From Rothia uropygialis (GTDB lineage: Bacteria; Actinomycetota; Actinomycetes; Actinomycetales; Micrococcaceae), in the NCBI RefSeq assembly GCF_004137765.1, contig NZ_NOIS01000001.1, positions 124,001 through 188,000 of the forward strand: a stretch of DNA of 64,000 nt, read 5' to 3'. Shown here one piece after another: positions 50,887 through 60,102 of the stretch. The first letter of the stretch is position 1. Every line of letters begins with the position of its first letter. Below the pieces are notes generated by a model, which made no database searches, was not told the DNA's origin, and saw only the letters and a list, made by a program, of their open reading frames with translations. The position numbers were made by a program, and so were the translations under genes.

Positions 50887-52122
50887 TCAGATTCGCGGTT
50901 CGAAAATTCGGGACGCGAGCAGAAAAAGAACCAAGGCAATCAGACTGCAACCGACCATCATTGCCGCCATGGGGATCACCGCATTCGCGCCAGCGGCACT
51001 GACGAGCGGGGAAACGACCCCGCCCATCGTGCACTGAAGTCCACCAACCAATGCCGAACTCGCCCCTGCATAATCTCGGCCGTGCCCGAGCGCCAACGAT
51101 GTCGCATTCCCGAAGACCAGCCCTTGGGCTGCGGCGGTGACGAAGAGACACATGAGCGTTGGTATGAGGGAGAGCCCGAATAATGCGAGGACCAGAAAAC
51201 ACAGTGTCGCGACATTCGAGATGACAATTCCGCTCAACCCGATTCCTTGAGGGCGGAATCTTTTCAGCAAGAGATTTGACACCCATGAGAAAGCCAGGAT
51301 CCCGAAGGAATTTGCCGCGAATACCAGAGCATAATGGGTGGCCGTGAGCCCGAGGTTGTTCTGCAGCACATAGGTGGAACCGGAAATATAGGAGAACAAG
51401 GTTCCGAAGGAAAAGACGAACGCGAACATATATGCCATGTAGGCAGGACGGCGAATGACGCGTGCTATGCCGCGGCCGGAAGCCGCGAGCCCTCCTCCGT
51501 GCCGGCGGTCCGTCGGCAACGATTCGGGAAACAGGAAGAACACTCCGATGGCCATCGCGAGGGTCATCGCGGTGAGGACCCAGAACACGGCACGCCAGGG
51601 CGCGAATCCCAGGATGATGCCGCCCAGGGTCGGGGCCAGGACCGGTGAGACCCCGTTGATCATCATCATGAAATTCATGTACCGGGCAGTCTGATGGCCT
51701 TCCGTGAGGTCGGTGATCGCTGAGCGGGCCAGGACGAGTCCCGCCGCACCGGTGAATCCCATTAAGAACCGCAAGCCGATCAGCAAGTGCACCGTTGGCG
51801 CCAGGGCGCACCCTATGGTGGCTAGCACGCAAATGAATGAGCAGATCACCAGGGGGCGTAGTCTACCCCACTGATCAGATAACGGACCGATAACGATCTG
51901 CCCCATCGCCAGGCCCGCCATGAATGCTGAGAGCGTCAGCTGAACCAGTGAGGCCGCCGTTCCGAGGTCCTGCGTCATTTGGGGGAAAGCCGCCAGATAC
52001 ATGTCTGTACCCAGAGGCGCTATGCCGGTGAGTGTCCCCAGCAGGATGAGGAGAGGCACCGGAATGCGCGATGCGGTGGGGTTCAATCTGACCTCACGTT
52101 TCTCAGGTTGAGGGCGGCTCAC
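50887..52122 (-). CDS. Multidrug efflux MFS transporter (Bcr/CflA family)
   Basis: A 411-residue permease of twelve helices. The family stretch GTDMYLAAFPQMTQDLGTAASLVQLTLS-type (key residues D, Y, P, L, G, Q) opens the protein and GPLSDQWGRLRPL is the MFS motif A. LARSAITDL and NGVSPVLAPTLGG complete the Bcr/CflA signature. It pumps drugs such as bicyclomycin or chloramphenicol outward with protons. GTG start at 52122. It is on the same strand as the PabC-like gene, 56 bases upstream of its start. Confidence 0.88.
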   Translation of the reverse strand: MSRPQPEKREVRLNPTASRIPVPLLILLGTLTGIAPLGTDMYLAAFPQMTQDLGTAASLVQLTLSAFMAGLAMGQIVIGPLSDQWGRLRPLVICSFICVLATIGCALAPTVHLLIGLRFLMGFTGAAGLVLARSAITDLTEGHQTARYMNFMMMINGVSPVLAPTLGGIILGFAPWRAVFWVLTAMTLAMAIGVFFLFPESLPTDRRHGGGLAASGRGIARVIRRPAYMAYMFAFVFSFGTLFSYISGSTYVLQNNLGLTATHYALVFAANSFGILAFSWVSNLLLKRFRPQGIGLSGIVISNVATLCFLVLALFGLSLIPTLMCLFVTAAAQGLVFGNATSLALGHGRDYAGASSALVGGLQCTMGGVVSPLVSAAGANAVIPMAAMMVGCSLIALVLFLLASRIFEPRI

Positions 52123-52161
52123 GGGGACGCCGATGCCCGTGTGCGAAAATTGCCGCCGAAG

Positions 52162-52764
52162 TTATCGCGCGAACAGCCTGTCCTCTTGCGAGGCCCACAA
52201 CTGCCAGTAAGGCCGGTACATGTCGCCATCGCGTTTGAGGGCACGGTACTTGCGGATATTCGCCTCGAGATGAAGCCAAACCCCGAAGTGAGGGCGTGTT
52301 TCTGGATGTCCCGGGGCAGTCGAGCCGACGCCTTCGACGATGATGAGCGATGGGTCTGCACTCAATACTTGCATTTCCTCCGCATACTGATTCCGCGTCC
52401 AGTCCCAGGCTTGCCAGGTCGCGTCCTCATTTCGCATCAAGCGCTCGAGCATCTCCGCATACGTGTCGACGCCTTCTTCGAGGCCTTCCCAGCCGGGATA
52501 AATGTCTTCCAGGTGGAAGAGTGCGACGGCATCCGATCCGTCTTCGGCGCGCGCACGCTCCAGGAGACGTTCAGCCAGCTTCGACTTGCCCGCGCCGGAG
52601 CGCCCGTCAATGGCCAGGACGAACGGTTCAGGGCCCGGTGCAAGCAAGCGTGCCTGGCCGATGGCCTTCCACAAGTCCTGCTCGTCCTTCGGCACAATTG
52701 TGTGCGAGGACATGACCCAGATCGGTTGGCGTTCGTATGCGCAATTGCGAGGATCGACCGTCAT
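52162..52764 (-). CDS. Uridine-kinase-like P-loop kinase
   Basis: A 200-residue protein. A P-loop at 54-61 (GRSGAGKS) follows a hydrophobic strand, and LEDIYPGWEGLEEGVDTYAEM resembles the lid and substrate region of uridine kinase/phosphoribulokinase folds. A second motif, LIIVEGVGS, is the acidic strand. Substrate unknown. Its ATG overlaps the stop of the phosphatase gene upstream (ATGA), so the two are made together. Confidence 0.75.
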   Translation of the reverse strand: MTVDPRNCAYERQPIWVMSSHTIVPKDEQDLWKAIGQARLLAPGPEPFVLAIDGRSGAGKSKLAERLLERARAEDGSDAVALFHLEDIYPGWEGLEEGVDTYAEMLERLMRNEDATWQAWDWTRNQYAEEMQVLSADPSLIIVEGVGSTAPGHPETRPHFGVWLHLEANIRKYRALKRDGDMYRPYWQLWASQEDRLFAR

Positions 52765-53267
52765 GATCCCTCGTTCCGCGCCTCCGGGTGTCGAGATGCC
52801 TCGTCGATCACGCCTTGGACGGAGTCCTCGATCATTCCGAAAGTTCGGTCGAAATCCGAGGCGTCGCCGTACCACGGGTCATAGATGCCAATTTTTTCGA
52901 CCGGCTCGCCGGCCACGGAAGGATCGAATTCTCGCATGAGATGGATCTTGGCAGCTTGGGCCTCATCTGCGGCCATGCGGCGAAGAGCCCTGAAATGGGG
53001 GACGTCCAGAGCCAGAATGAGGTCGTTGTCTTCCAAATCCTGGCGCGTTACCTGGCGGGCAGAATGGCCGCTGGTGTCGATGCCCAGCCGGTCCATGACT
53101 TTTCGAGCCCGAGGATCGATGGGATTTCCTTGTTCTTCGTCGCTCACACCAGCAGATGTGACGACGACGCCGCCCAGCCCCGCGTCTTGCGCGGCGTTGC
53201 GCACAAGGTATTCGGCCATGGGGGAGCGGCAGATATTGCCGGTGCAAACGGTAACGATGCGATACAT
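52761..53267 (-). CDS. Low-molecular-weight protein-tyrosine phosphatase
   Basis: A 168-residue LMW-PTP. The active-site loop is VCTGNICRS with Cys8 and Arg14. The general acid aspartate is in the loop YDPWYG. It removes phosphate from protein tyrosines or arginines; in actinobacteria homologues may be secreted or act on capsule kinases. The start is placed at ATG 53267, 7 bases after TAACGT (leaderless pattern); two in-frame GTG codons upstream are alternatives. Cotranscribed with the kinase-like gene. Confidence 0.88.
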   Translation of the reverse strand: MYRIVTVCTGNICRSPMAEYLVRNAAQDAGLGGVVVTSAGVSDEEQGNPIDPRARKVMDRLGIDTSGHSARQVTRQDLEDNDLILALDVPHFRALRRMAADEAQAAKIHLMREFDPSVAGEPVEKIGIYDPWYGDASDFDRTFGMIEDSVQGVIDEASRHPEARNEGS

Positions 53268-53274
53268 GGCCACC

Positions 53275-53280
53275 ACGTTA
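53275..53280 (-). promoter_or_regulatory. -10 element for leaderless phosphatase mRNA
   Basis: TAACGT on the minus strand ends 7 bases before ATG 53267. No ribosome binding site lies in between. Confidence 0.4.
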
Positions 53281-53306
53281 CCGGGGGCGGGCGGCGACGT
53301 GTGAGT

Positions 53307-53885
53307 TCAGCGCCGATCACGCTCCACAAGGATGGATGTGTTCTGCGATGTCCGGACCATTGCTACGTAGAACTCGAGGGTCACGCGGAACAGAATGATG
53401 TACACGAACGCCACGATGGCCCCGAGGACCAGGAAGGCGATTCCTGCCCACGCATTTTCCGCGAATCCCGCGATGACCGAAAAGAGCCAGCCCAGGCCGA
53501 TCACGATCAGGCCGATGACGTAGATGACCGATGCAAACTTGATGGTCACGAAATGACGGAACGAAAGGTCGAACATGGCCTGGAAGAATCCCGGCTCGCC
53601 CTGGCCCTGCGGTTGTCCGTAGCCTGGTTGGCCGTAGCCCTGTTGCCGTGGCTGCCCCGGATATCCATTCTGTTGGGGGTAATTCGGCTGCCCCTGAGGG
53701 TTCTGTCCGTAGGCCTGTCCGTGTGGAGCCTGTCCGTAGCCGCGAGAGGAGTTCTGTGGCGACTGCCACGGTCCGTCGGACCGACGGGGGTCCTGATGGG
53801 GTTCCGAATTGTCCGGGCTCGACCCGGTCCCCTTATTCGACGAATTGTCCTGCTGGTTTGATTCCTCGTGATCGTGATCAGACAT
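53307..53885 (-). CDS. DUF4282 membrane protein with low-complexity N-terminus
   Basis: A 192-residue protein. The first 100 residues are disordered, rich in Gln, Gly, Pro, Tyr and Asn with repeated GYGQPG/QGQ units. The last 90 residues contain two helices and the pattern SFRHFVTIKFASVIYVIG, typical of DUF4282. Such proteins are common in actinobacteria and of unknown function. GGAG precedes ATG 53885. It is divergent from the minisatellite gene. Confidence 0.8.
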   Translation of the reverse strand: MSDHDHEESNQQDNSSNKGTGSSPDNSEPHQDPRRSDGPWQSPQNSSRGYGQAPHGQAYGQNPQGQPNYPQQNGYPGQPRQQGYGQPGYGQPQGQGEPGFFQAMFDLSFRHFVTIKFASVIYVIGLIVIGLGWLFSVIAGFAENAWAGIAFLVLGAIVAFVYIILFRVTLEFYVAMVRTSQNTSILVERDRR

Positions 53886-54103
53886 GGTTAATACTCCAGG
53901 TGCTTTTGAACTCTCATAAGTTAAGGCAAGTCACTGACGGAAAGTGCCATGCGACCAGTCTATTCATTGAACGGTCGCAAATCGCCCTCTTGTCGAGAAA
54001 TTCCTGACGACGAGATCGAAACACTGTTAGATGTCTCTTGGAATACATACGCTTGGAAAAATGCATCAATCGCTCCGAAATAGTGGGCAGGAAAGGCTTA
54101 ATC

Positions 54104-54838
54104 GTGAGTCATCATCCCGGCAACGAGCCCAACGAGCCCAACGAGCCCAACGAGCCCAACGAGCCCAACGAGCCCAACGAGCCCAACGAGCCCAACGAGC
54201 CCAACTGTGGTCCGTTGCGATCGCCCGGTTCCGACCAGCCCAACACGTCGCATGAGACGGGTTGCCCACCGACGAATTTTCAGCAATTTCCCCCAGGTGC
54301 GCACCCTGGGCGTCAGGTGTACGGAGAAGGGCAGCGAAAATCTCGCAAAGGCTTGATCCTTGGTCTGTCCATAGGCGGCGGTGTGATCGTCATAGCCCTG
54401 GTCGTCATACTTGCTCTCGTGTTCACCGGTGTGCTGGGCGGGCACAAGATCAAGGACGAGAGCGATTTCCGGGACAAGGTGCAGAATCTTGGATCCGCTC
54501 AGGGGGCGGGGCAATGTAGTGATCTGGACAAGACGCTGCTGGACTCGGTTCTGCCCAAGGAGGACTTCCCTGACGACGCTCAGGTGTATGTCTGCTCGAA
54601 TATCGATCTGAGCGACTTCCAGGCCCTGTCTGGTGCGGAGGAGGACACCAAGCTCATCGTCGGCATCTATTCCGAGCGTGAGGCTGACGTGAAGTCTTCA
54701 TTGAGCGATGCACTGAATACCCCGGCCATGGATGAGGACAAAGGCGAATGGGGTCTCGAGGGTGACCACTGGGCCGCCATTGGCAATGCCGGAACGGCTG
54801 ATGACGCCAAGAAGGAGCTCGGCGGGGAGGAGTGGTGA
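54104..54838 (+). CDS. Single-pass membrane protein with NEP minisatellite
   Basis: A 244-residue protein. Nine perfect copies of Asn-Glu-Pro stand at residues 7-33. A Pro/Gly-rich part follows, then a basic stop-transfer motif and one helix (about 88-112, LILGLSIGGGVIVIALVVIL). The outer C-terminal domain has two cysteines and an acidic end. The layout resembles DUF4333-like or other small actinobacterial surface proteins, but I do not recognise the family. GTG 54104 is favoured because AGGAAAGG lies 10 bases upstream; a TTG at 54038 would extend it by 22 residues. Confidence 0.65.
   Translation: MSHHPGNEPNEPNEPNEPNEPNEPNEPNEPNEPNCGPLRSPGSDQPNTSHETGCPPTNFQQFPPGAHPGRQVYGEGQRKSRKGLILGLSIGGGVIVIALVVILALVFTGVLGGHKIKDESDFRDKVQNLGSAQGAGQCSDLDKTLLDSVLPKEDFPDDAQVYVCSNIDLSDFQALSGAEEDTKLIVGIYSEREADVKSSLSDALNTPAMDEDKGEWGLEGDHWAAIGNAGTADDAKKELGGEEW
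54122..54202 (+). repeat. Nine-copy 9-bp minisatellite (AACGAGCCC)
   Basis: Nine perfect units, 54122-54202, plus one more AAC. The unit length keeps the reading frame whatever the copy number. All three plus frames and the minus frames stay open across it, which produces several false open reading frames. Confidence 0.95.
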
Positions 54839-54885
54839 TCGGCTTCCGGTCCCATCTGTAGCCTAGGCGGTCTTCTGTAAATAAA

Positions 54886-54906
54886 GTTGAGTCCACTCCA
54901 CTCAAG
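54886..54906 (+). promoter_or_regulatory. HAIR box 1 (HspR operator) upstream of dnaK
   Basis: GTTGAGT-N7-ACTCAAG differs from the HAIR consensus CTTGAGT-N7-ACTCAAG at one base. It lies just upstream of the -35 element. HspR with DnaK bound represses here when no unfolded protein is present. Confidence 0.85.
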
Positions 54907-54910
54907 TCTC

Positions 54911-54939
54911 TTGACTTTCTTCCGAGAAGTGGCAGACTT
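54911..54939 (+). promoter_or_regulatory. dnaK promoter
   Basis: A -35 TTGACT (54911-54916) and, after 17 bases, a weak -10 AGACTT (54934-54939) that overlaps HAIR box 2. The two HAIR boxes flank the -35 and cover the -10. Confidence 0.6.
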
Positions 54940-54957
54940 GAGTCAGGACAACTCAAG
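54937..54957 (+). promoter_or_regulatory. HAIR box 2 (HspR operator), perfect
   Basis: CTTGAGT (54937-54943), seven bases, ACTCAAG (54951-54957): a perfect consensus HAIR inverted repeat. It covers the likely transcription start of the dnaK operon. Confidence 0.92.
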
Positions 54958-55063
54958 AAGTGAGACCTCCGGGCGCGCAAGATCGATGGCCTCCCCTGCG
55001 GAAGCAGCATCGTGAGTGCCGGAATGTGCCCCCGGTTTTCGGACTACGTAAGGAGAAAAACAT

Positions 55064-56923
55064 ATGTCACGTGCAGTAGGCATTGACCTCGGTACCACCA
55101 ACTCTGTGGTTGCCGTACTCGAGGGCGGCGAGCCCGTCGTCATCGCGAACGCCGAGGGCGCTCGCACCACTCCGTCAGTTGTTGCATTCGGCAAGGACGG
55201 CGAGACCCTGGTCGGCGACATCGCCAAGCGCCAGGCGGTGACCAACGTGGATCGCACCATCTCTTCGGTGAAGCGCCACATGGGCACCGACTGGAACACC
55301 GACATCGACGGCAAGAAGTACACCCCGCAGGAAATCTCGGCACGTACTCTGCAGAAGCTCAAGGGTGACGCGGAGTCCTTCCTCAATGACACCGTGACCG
55401 ATGCCGTCATCACCGTTCCCGCGTACTTCAACGACGCCGAACGCCAGGCCACCAAGGAAGCCGGCGAGATCGCCGGACTCAACGTTCTGCGTATCGTCAA
55501 TGAGCCCACCGCGGCTGCTCTGGCCTACGGTCTGGACAAGGGCAACGAAGATGAGCTCATCCTGGTCTTCGACCTCGGCGGCGGTACCTTCGACGTCTCC
55601 CTGCTGGAAGTCGGCAAGGACGAAGACGGATTCTCGACGATTCAGGTTCGCTCGACTTCGGGCGACAACCGCTTGGGCGGCGACGACTGGGATCAGCGCA
55701 TCGTTGACTGGCTGCTCGAGCAGGTCAAGTCCAAGACCGGCGCGGATCTGTCCAAGGACAAGATTGCTCTGCAGCGTCTCCGCGAGGCTGCCGAGCAGGC
55801 CAAGAAGGAGCTGTCTTCGGCATCGTCGACCAACATTTCGCTGCAATACCTCTCGGTGACCTCCGACGGCCCGGTTCACCTGGATGAGAAGCTCTCCCGC
55901 GCGAAGTTCCAGGACCTGACTCAGGACCTCCTGGACCGCGTGAAGAAGCCCTTCAACGACGTCATCAAGGAAGCCGGGATCAAGGTCGCCGATATCGCGC
56001 ACATCGTGCTCGTCGGTGGTTCTACCCGTATGCCGGCGGTCGTCGAAGAGGTCAAGAAGCTGGCCGGCGGCCAGGAGCCCAACAAGGGCGTGAACCCGGA
56101 CGAGGTCGTGGCCATGGGCGCTGCCCTGCAGGCCGGCGTGCTCAAGGGCGACCGCAAGGACGTCCTGCTGATCGACGTGACCCCGCTGTCGCTGGGCATC
56201 GAGACCAAGGGCGGTGTGATGACCAAGCTCATCGAGCGCAACACGGCCATCCCGACGCGTCGTTCCGAGACCTTCACAACCGCAGAGGACAACCAGCCCT
56301 CCGTGTCGATCCAGGTTTTCCAGGGCGAGCGTGAGTTCACCCGTGACAATAAGTCGCTCGGCACCTTCGAGCTGACCGGGATCGCTCCGGCGCCTCGTGG
56401 TGTCCCGCAGGTTGAGGTGACCTTCGACATCGACGCCAACGGCATCGTGAACGTCTCCGCCAAGGACAAGGGCACCGGTACCGAGCAGTCGATGACCATC
56501 ACCGGCGGTACCTCGTTGTCCAAGGAAGACATTGACCGCATGGTCAAGGACGCAGAGGCCAACGCCGAATCGGACAAAGCTCGCCGTGAGGCCGCGGATC
56601 TGCGCAACAACGCGGAGTCCAGCGCCTACCAGATCGAGAAGCTCCTCAAGGACAACGAGGACAAGGTCTCCGAGGACATCAAGACTGAGGTCCAGGGAGA
56701 CGTCGACGAGGTCAAGAAGGCCCTTGAGGGCGACGACGACGACGCGGTCAAGTCCGCATTCGAGAAGCTTCAGGCTTCTCAGACCAAGCTCGGCGAAGCG
56801 ATCTACTCGCAGGCGCAGGCTGGAGCCGAGACGGAGGACACCTCCGAGGCGAACGCCGATGCCAATGACGAGGATGTCGTAGACGCCGAGGTCATTGACG
56901 ATGAGGATGAAAAGAAGAACTAA
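55064..56923 (+). CDS. dnaK: Chaperone DnaK (Hsp70)
   Basis: A 619-residue Hsp70. The ATPase opening [18 protein letters not shown] and the second phosphate block [15 protein letters not shown] are complete. The hinge-substrate region begins with [17 protein letters not shown]. The end is acidic and finishes in DEDEKKN rather than EEVD-like. It folds proteins with GrpE and DnaJ, and is also the corepressor of HspR. ATG 55064 follows AAGGAG. Confidence 0.98.
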   Translation: MSRAVGIDLGTTNSVVAVLEGGEPVVIANAEGARTTPSVVAFGKDGETLVGDIAKRQAVTNVDRTISSVKRHMGTDWNTDIDGKKYTPQEISARTLQKLKGDAESFLNDTVTDAVITVPAYFNDAERQATKEAGEIAGLNVLRIVNEPTAAALAYGLDKGNEDELILVFDLGGGTFDVSLLEVGKDEDGFSTIQVRSTSGDNRLGGDDWDQRIVDWLLEQVKSKTGADLSKDKIALQRLREAAEQAKKELSSASSTNISLQYLSVTSDGPVHLDEKLSRAKFQDLTQDLLDRVKKPFNDVIKEAGIKVADIAHIVLVGGSTRMPAVVEEVKKLAGGQEPNKGVNPDEVVAMGAALQAGVLKGDRKDVLLIDVTPLSLGIETKGGVMTKLIERNTAIPTRRSETFTTAEDNQPSVSIQVFQGEREFTRDNKSLGTFELTGIAPAPRGVPQVEVTFDIDANGIVNVSAKDKGTGTEQSMTITGGTSLSKEDIDRMVKDAEANAESDKARREAADLRNNAESSAYQIEKLLKDNEDKVSEDIKTEVQGDVDEVKKALEGDDDDAVKSAFEKLQASQTKLGEAIYSQAQAGAETEDTSEANADANDEDVVDAEVIDDEDEKKN

Positions 56924-57546
56924 TGACTGAGCCGAACAACACCAATAACCCTGAGGGGAACGACCCGCAGGAGGATGCCTTCAACGCTCCCGACGCGGAA
57001 GGAGCTCCCGAGGCGGAGACCGCCGAGGGTGTAGGTGCTGAGGCTGACGGTCAGGACGGGTCCGCGGCGGAGGCCGCCGCGGACCCCTCCGAAGCGGAGC
57101 CCATACAGGACCCTGCCACGGAGGCTGAGAGGACCGCGAACGAGCGCCTCGAGGATCTGCGCCGTCTGCAAGCCGAATTCGTGAACTTCAAGAACCGGTC
57201 CCAGAAAGAACGGGATCAGCTTCGACAGTTCGTGGTCGCCGACGTTGTGAGCTCCTTGCTCCCCGTCATCGACGATATCGATGCGGCTCGCAAGGCGGGC
57301 GATCTGGAGGACGGACCGTTCGCGTCGATCGCCAACAAGCTTGAGGACGCGCTGACGAAGCACGGCTTGGAGCGTTATGGCGATACCGGCGAAGAGTTCG
57401 ATCCCAAGGTCCACGAAGCCGTGATGCAGCAGCCCACGAGCGAGGTCCAACCCGACCACGTGTCCATGGTTTTCCGCAGCGGATACCGGGTCCAGGACCG
57501 AGTTCTGCGTCCTGCCCAGGTTGCTGTGGCGGTAGCCGAGGGCTGA
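56923..57546 (+). CDS. grpE: GrpE nucleotide-exchange factor
   Basis: A 207-residue GrpE. The first 70 residues are an acidic, disordered extension. A long coiled-coil helix follows (about 68-115, including RRLQAEFVNFKNRSQKERDQ) and the beta-domain ends in VAVAEG. ATG shares its A with the dnaK stop (TAATG), so the two genes are translationally coupled. It speeds ADP release from DnaK. Confidence 0.95.
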   Translation: MTEPNNTNNPEGNDPQEDAFNAPDAEGAPEAETAEGVGAEADGQDGSAAEAAADPSEAEPIQDPATEAERTANERLEDLRRLQAEFVNFKNRSQKERDQLRQFVVADVVSSLLPVIDDIDAARKAGDLEDGPFASIANKLEDALTKHGLERYGDTGEEFDPKVHEAVMQQPTSEVQPDHVSMVFRSGYRVQDRVLRPAQVAVAVAEG

Positions 57547-57724
57547 CCACAGGCTCGACCGGCGGTCTCGGCCCAGCCGCGCCGCTTCCAGCGAATCGAC
57601 GCCGGGGCACCGAACCTCTGCCTCCGTGGCGGGGGAGGGCCTCGGCGTCGTTCGTTTCCACTAATTTGAGATATACCAAGAGCGGAAGAGAACACACCAC
57701 GCAACGCTTTGAAAGGAGGCGTCA

Positions 57725-58744
57725 ATGGCTAGCGAAAATTGGCTAGAAAAAGACTTCTACAAGGTTCTGGGCGTCTCCAAGGATGCCAGCGAAGCCGACA
57801 TCAAGAAGGCTTACCGGAAACTTGCGCGCAAGTATCACCCGGATCAGAACCCCGGGGACGAATCCGCAGAAAAAAAGTTCAAAGAGGTCTCCGAGGCCAA
57901 TACGGTCCTTTCCGACCCGGAGCAGCGCAAACAGTACGATGCCATTCGTGCCATGGGTTCGGGAGCTCGATTCAGCGCTGGTTCTGGCGGCCCGGGCGGC
58001 TCGGGCGGGCCGGGCGGGCCTGCCGGCGCCGGCGGGTTCGAGGACCTGTTCGGGGATATGTTCGGTGGCGGCCGAACGCGGACCACGTACGGCGGCAGCC
58101 CATTCGGAGGCTCCGGCGGGGATCCCTTTGCGGACCTGTTCGGCGGAGGCGGCAACTTCGGCGGTCAGAACCCGTTCGGCGCCCAACAACAGGCCCCCCG
58201 TAACCCCGACGTCGAGGCCAGCGTGACTATCGACTTCGGACAGTCCTTGGAAGGCGCCAAAGTCAAGGTCAACCGTCCGGATCAACGCAGCACCACTATC
58301 CGTCTGCCCGAGGGCGTGCGCGATGGCCAGAAAGTCCGCCTTCGCGGCAAAGGAAGCATCGGCCCGGGCGGCAAGTCGGATCTGATCGTCACGGTGCACG
58401 TCCGCCCGCACGAGTTGTACGAACGGGACGGAGACAATCTCACGGTCCGTGTTCCCGTTTCCTACGAGGAAGCGGCGCTCGGCACGGTCCTCTCCGTGCC
58501 GACCACCGACGGATCAACAGTTCGTCTGCGTCTCAAAGCGGGTCAGGAGCCCGGCACCAGAATGCGTGTCAAAGGCCGAGGCGTGAAGACGAAGAAGCAC
58601 ACCGGCGACCTCTACGTGATTCCGGAGATTCAGGTGCCCCAGGACCTGTCCCCGGAGGCCCAAGAGGCGCTCAAGAAATTCACAGAGCTGGCCTCCCAAG
58701 GTGATCCACGGGCCGGCCTGGCGGAGAAGGCAAAGGTCGTGTAA
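57725..58744 (+). CDS. dnaJ: DnaJ-family co-chaperone without zinc finger
   Basis: A 339-residue J-protein. The J domain is at about 8-75 with HPD at 38-40. A Gly/Phe/Ser-rich linker (about 85-155) follows directly into the two beta-sandwich C-terminal domains. The CxxCxGxG zinc fingers are absent and the protein has no cysteine, so it is of the type II/CbpA arrangement. GAAAGGAGG precedes ATG 57725. The gap of 178 bases after grpE contains no gene. Confidence 0.93.
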   Translation: MASENWLEKDFYKVLGVSKDASEADIKKAYRKLARKYHPDQNPGDESAEKKFKEVSEANTVLSDPEQRKQYDAIRAMGSGARFSAGSGGPGGSGGPGGPAGAGGFEDLFGDMFGGGRTRTTYGGSPFGGSGGDPFADLFGGGGNFGGQNPFGAQQQAPRNPDVEASVTIDFGQSLEGAKVKVNRPDQRSTTIRLPEGVRDGQKVRLRGKGSIGPGGKSDLIVTVHVRPHELYERDGDNLTVRVPVSYEEAALGTVLSVPTTDGSTVRLRLKAGQEPGTRMRVKGRGVKTKKHTGDLYVIPEIQVPQDLSPEAQEALKKFTELASQGDPRAGLAEKAKVV

Positions 58745-58747
58745 CCC

Positions 58748-59188
58748 ATGCAATTCGGCGACGTGAACCAACCACTCTTCGTGATCTCGGTTGCGGCCGA
58801 GCTGGCGGAGATGCACCCGCAAACGCTTCGGCAGTATGACCGGCTCGGTTTGGTGACACCGTCGCGGCTACCGGGACGCGCGCGACGCTATTCGCAGAAG
58901 GACGTCGTCCGGCTCCGGCAGATCCAGCAGCTGTCCCACGAAGGGGTCTCCCTCGAGGGAATCAAGCGGGTCCTACAACTGGAGAACCAAGTCGACGCGC
59001 TGCAAGCCCGCGTCAGAGAACTCACGCAGGAGTTGCAGGACGCCCAGGACCGACTCGAAGAATCCTCTCGGGTGTTTGCCGCGACGATCGGCGGCGACGT
59101 CGTGAAGCTGGGCCGTGGGCAACGTCCCAGCGCCAAAACGCCCAGTAAAGCGCTGGCTATTGCCAGGCCCCAGCTTCCGTACCGGTAA
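58748..59188 (+). CDS. hspR: HspR, MerR-type heat shock repressor
   Basis: A 146-residue MerR-family protein. The winged helix spans about 10-80, with QTLRQYDRLGLVTPSR. A coiled coil follows (about 80-110), and a basic tail ends in PQLPYR. It binds HAIR boxes such as those at 54886-54957 and 63883-63903, with DnaK as corepressor, making a feedback loop on chaperone level. It starts 3 bases after dnaJ. Confidence 0.95.
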   Translation: MQFGDVNQPLFVISVAAELAEMHPQTLRQYDRLGLVTPSRLPGRARRYSQKDVVRLRQIQQLSHEGVSLEGIKRVLQLENQVDALQARVRELTQELQDAQDRLEESSRVFAATIGGDVVKLGRGQRPSAKTPSKALAIARPQLPYR

Positions 59189-59227
59189 GGCTACACGCGT
59201 CGGGAATCAACTGGCGCTGCCGTCTCA

Positions 59228-60070
59228 TCAACGACGACGATAGGCGAGGTCGTGCGCTCTGCGCCCGGCCTCGCCTGCTTTGCGTTCGAAACTTGTGAGG
59301 ACGCGCCCTTCCCATCGTGGAGCCCATCCGCCCTGGGGATCGTCTTCGGTTGCGCCTTCGCCTGCATGCAAATTGTCGAAGTCCGGTGCGGCTTCCATGA
59401 CTTCGCGCATCACCCAGGCGTACTCTTCCCAATCAGTGGCCAGACGCCAGATGCCACCCGGTTTGAGAACGCGCGCGACTTTTTCGGCGAATCCGGGCGA
59501 GACCAGACGGCGCTTGTGGTGGCGCGACTTGTGCCAGGGGTCCGGAAAGAAGACCCAGATTTCGTCCACGGAATCCGGCTCAAGCAGATTCTCGAGCACC
59601 TCGGGAGCGTTCGCCTGGACGCATCGGACGTTGGTGATTTCGGCTTGCCCCATCTTGAGGAGCAGGTCTGCGATTCCGGGTTTGTAGACCTCTACGGCAA
59701 GATAGTCATTCTCCGGATGCTCGCTCGCGGCGTGAACTATGGCCTCGCCCAGTCCGGAACCGATTTCGACGACGAGCGGCGCTCTTCTCCCGTAAATGGT
59801 TTCATGGTTGAATTCCGCGGACTCGGCCACGGATGTATCCGTTATCTCGCGAGGAACATCCAGGACGTGTGTCGGAGCGTAGGTGTCCCATGCCTTCTGG
59901 CGGCGAGCAGTGAGTCTGTCGCCTCGGCGGACGAAAGAGTAAGGCTGGCGATGGAATTTTTGGGGGACGTCGCTCAAGGATGCTCCGGTGATCTGATGGG
60001 GCGGCAGGGTCGCGGTGGCCCGATGAGCTCCCGCGCACTGACGTATGTCGCGGAAGGATCCGTGGATCAA
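59228..60070 (-). CDS. trmB: tRNA (guanine-N7-)-methyltransferase
   Basis: A 280-residue TrmB. The SAM motif is VVEIGSGLGEAI. The diagnostic block DEIWVFFPDPWHKSRHHKRRL and the catalytic-region DWEEYA are present. It methylates G46 of tRNA. The start is taken as TTG 60070; the N-terminal 30 residues are poorly conserved, so a later start is possible. It is convergent with hspR, with 39 bases between. Confidence 0.9.
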   Translation of the reverse strand: MIHGSFRDIRQCAGAHRATATLPPHQITGASLSDVPQKFHRQPYSFVRRGDRLTARRQKAWDTYAPTHVLDVPREITDTSVAESAEFNHETIYGRRAPLVVEIGSGLGEAIVHAASEHPENDYLAVEVYKPGIADLLLKMGQAEITNVRCVQANAPEVLENLLEPDSVDEIWVFFPDPWHKSRHHKRRLVSPGFAEKVARVLKPGGIWRLATDWEEYAWVMREVMEAAPDFDNLHAGEGATEDDPQGGWAPRWEGRVLTSFERKAGEAGRRAHDLAYRRR

Positions 60071-60102
60071 CCGGGCCGCCGCATCAGCTTATCGCACGCT
60101 CT

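Noticed and set aside
54122-54202. Possible CRISPR array
   Set aside because: The 9-base units follow each other without spacers. This is a minisatellite within a gene.
54031-54514. Other open frames over the minisatellite (RAQ and VGL repeats)
   Set aside because: A repeat length divisible by three keeps every frame open. Only the NEP frame has a good start, a membrane helix and a normal C-terminal domain.
55175-56610. Long open frames antisense to dnaK (275 and 229 codons)
   Set aside because: These are mirror frames of a highly biased gene. The dnaK frame is conserved along its length.
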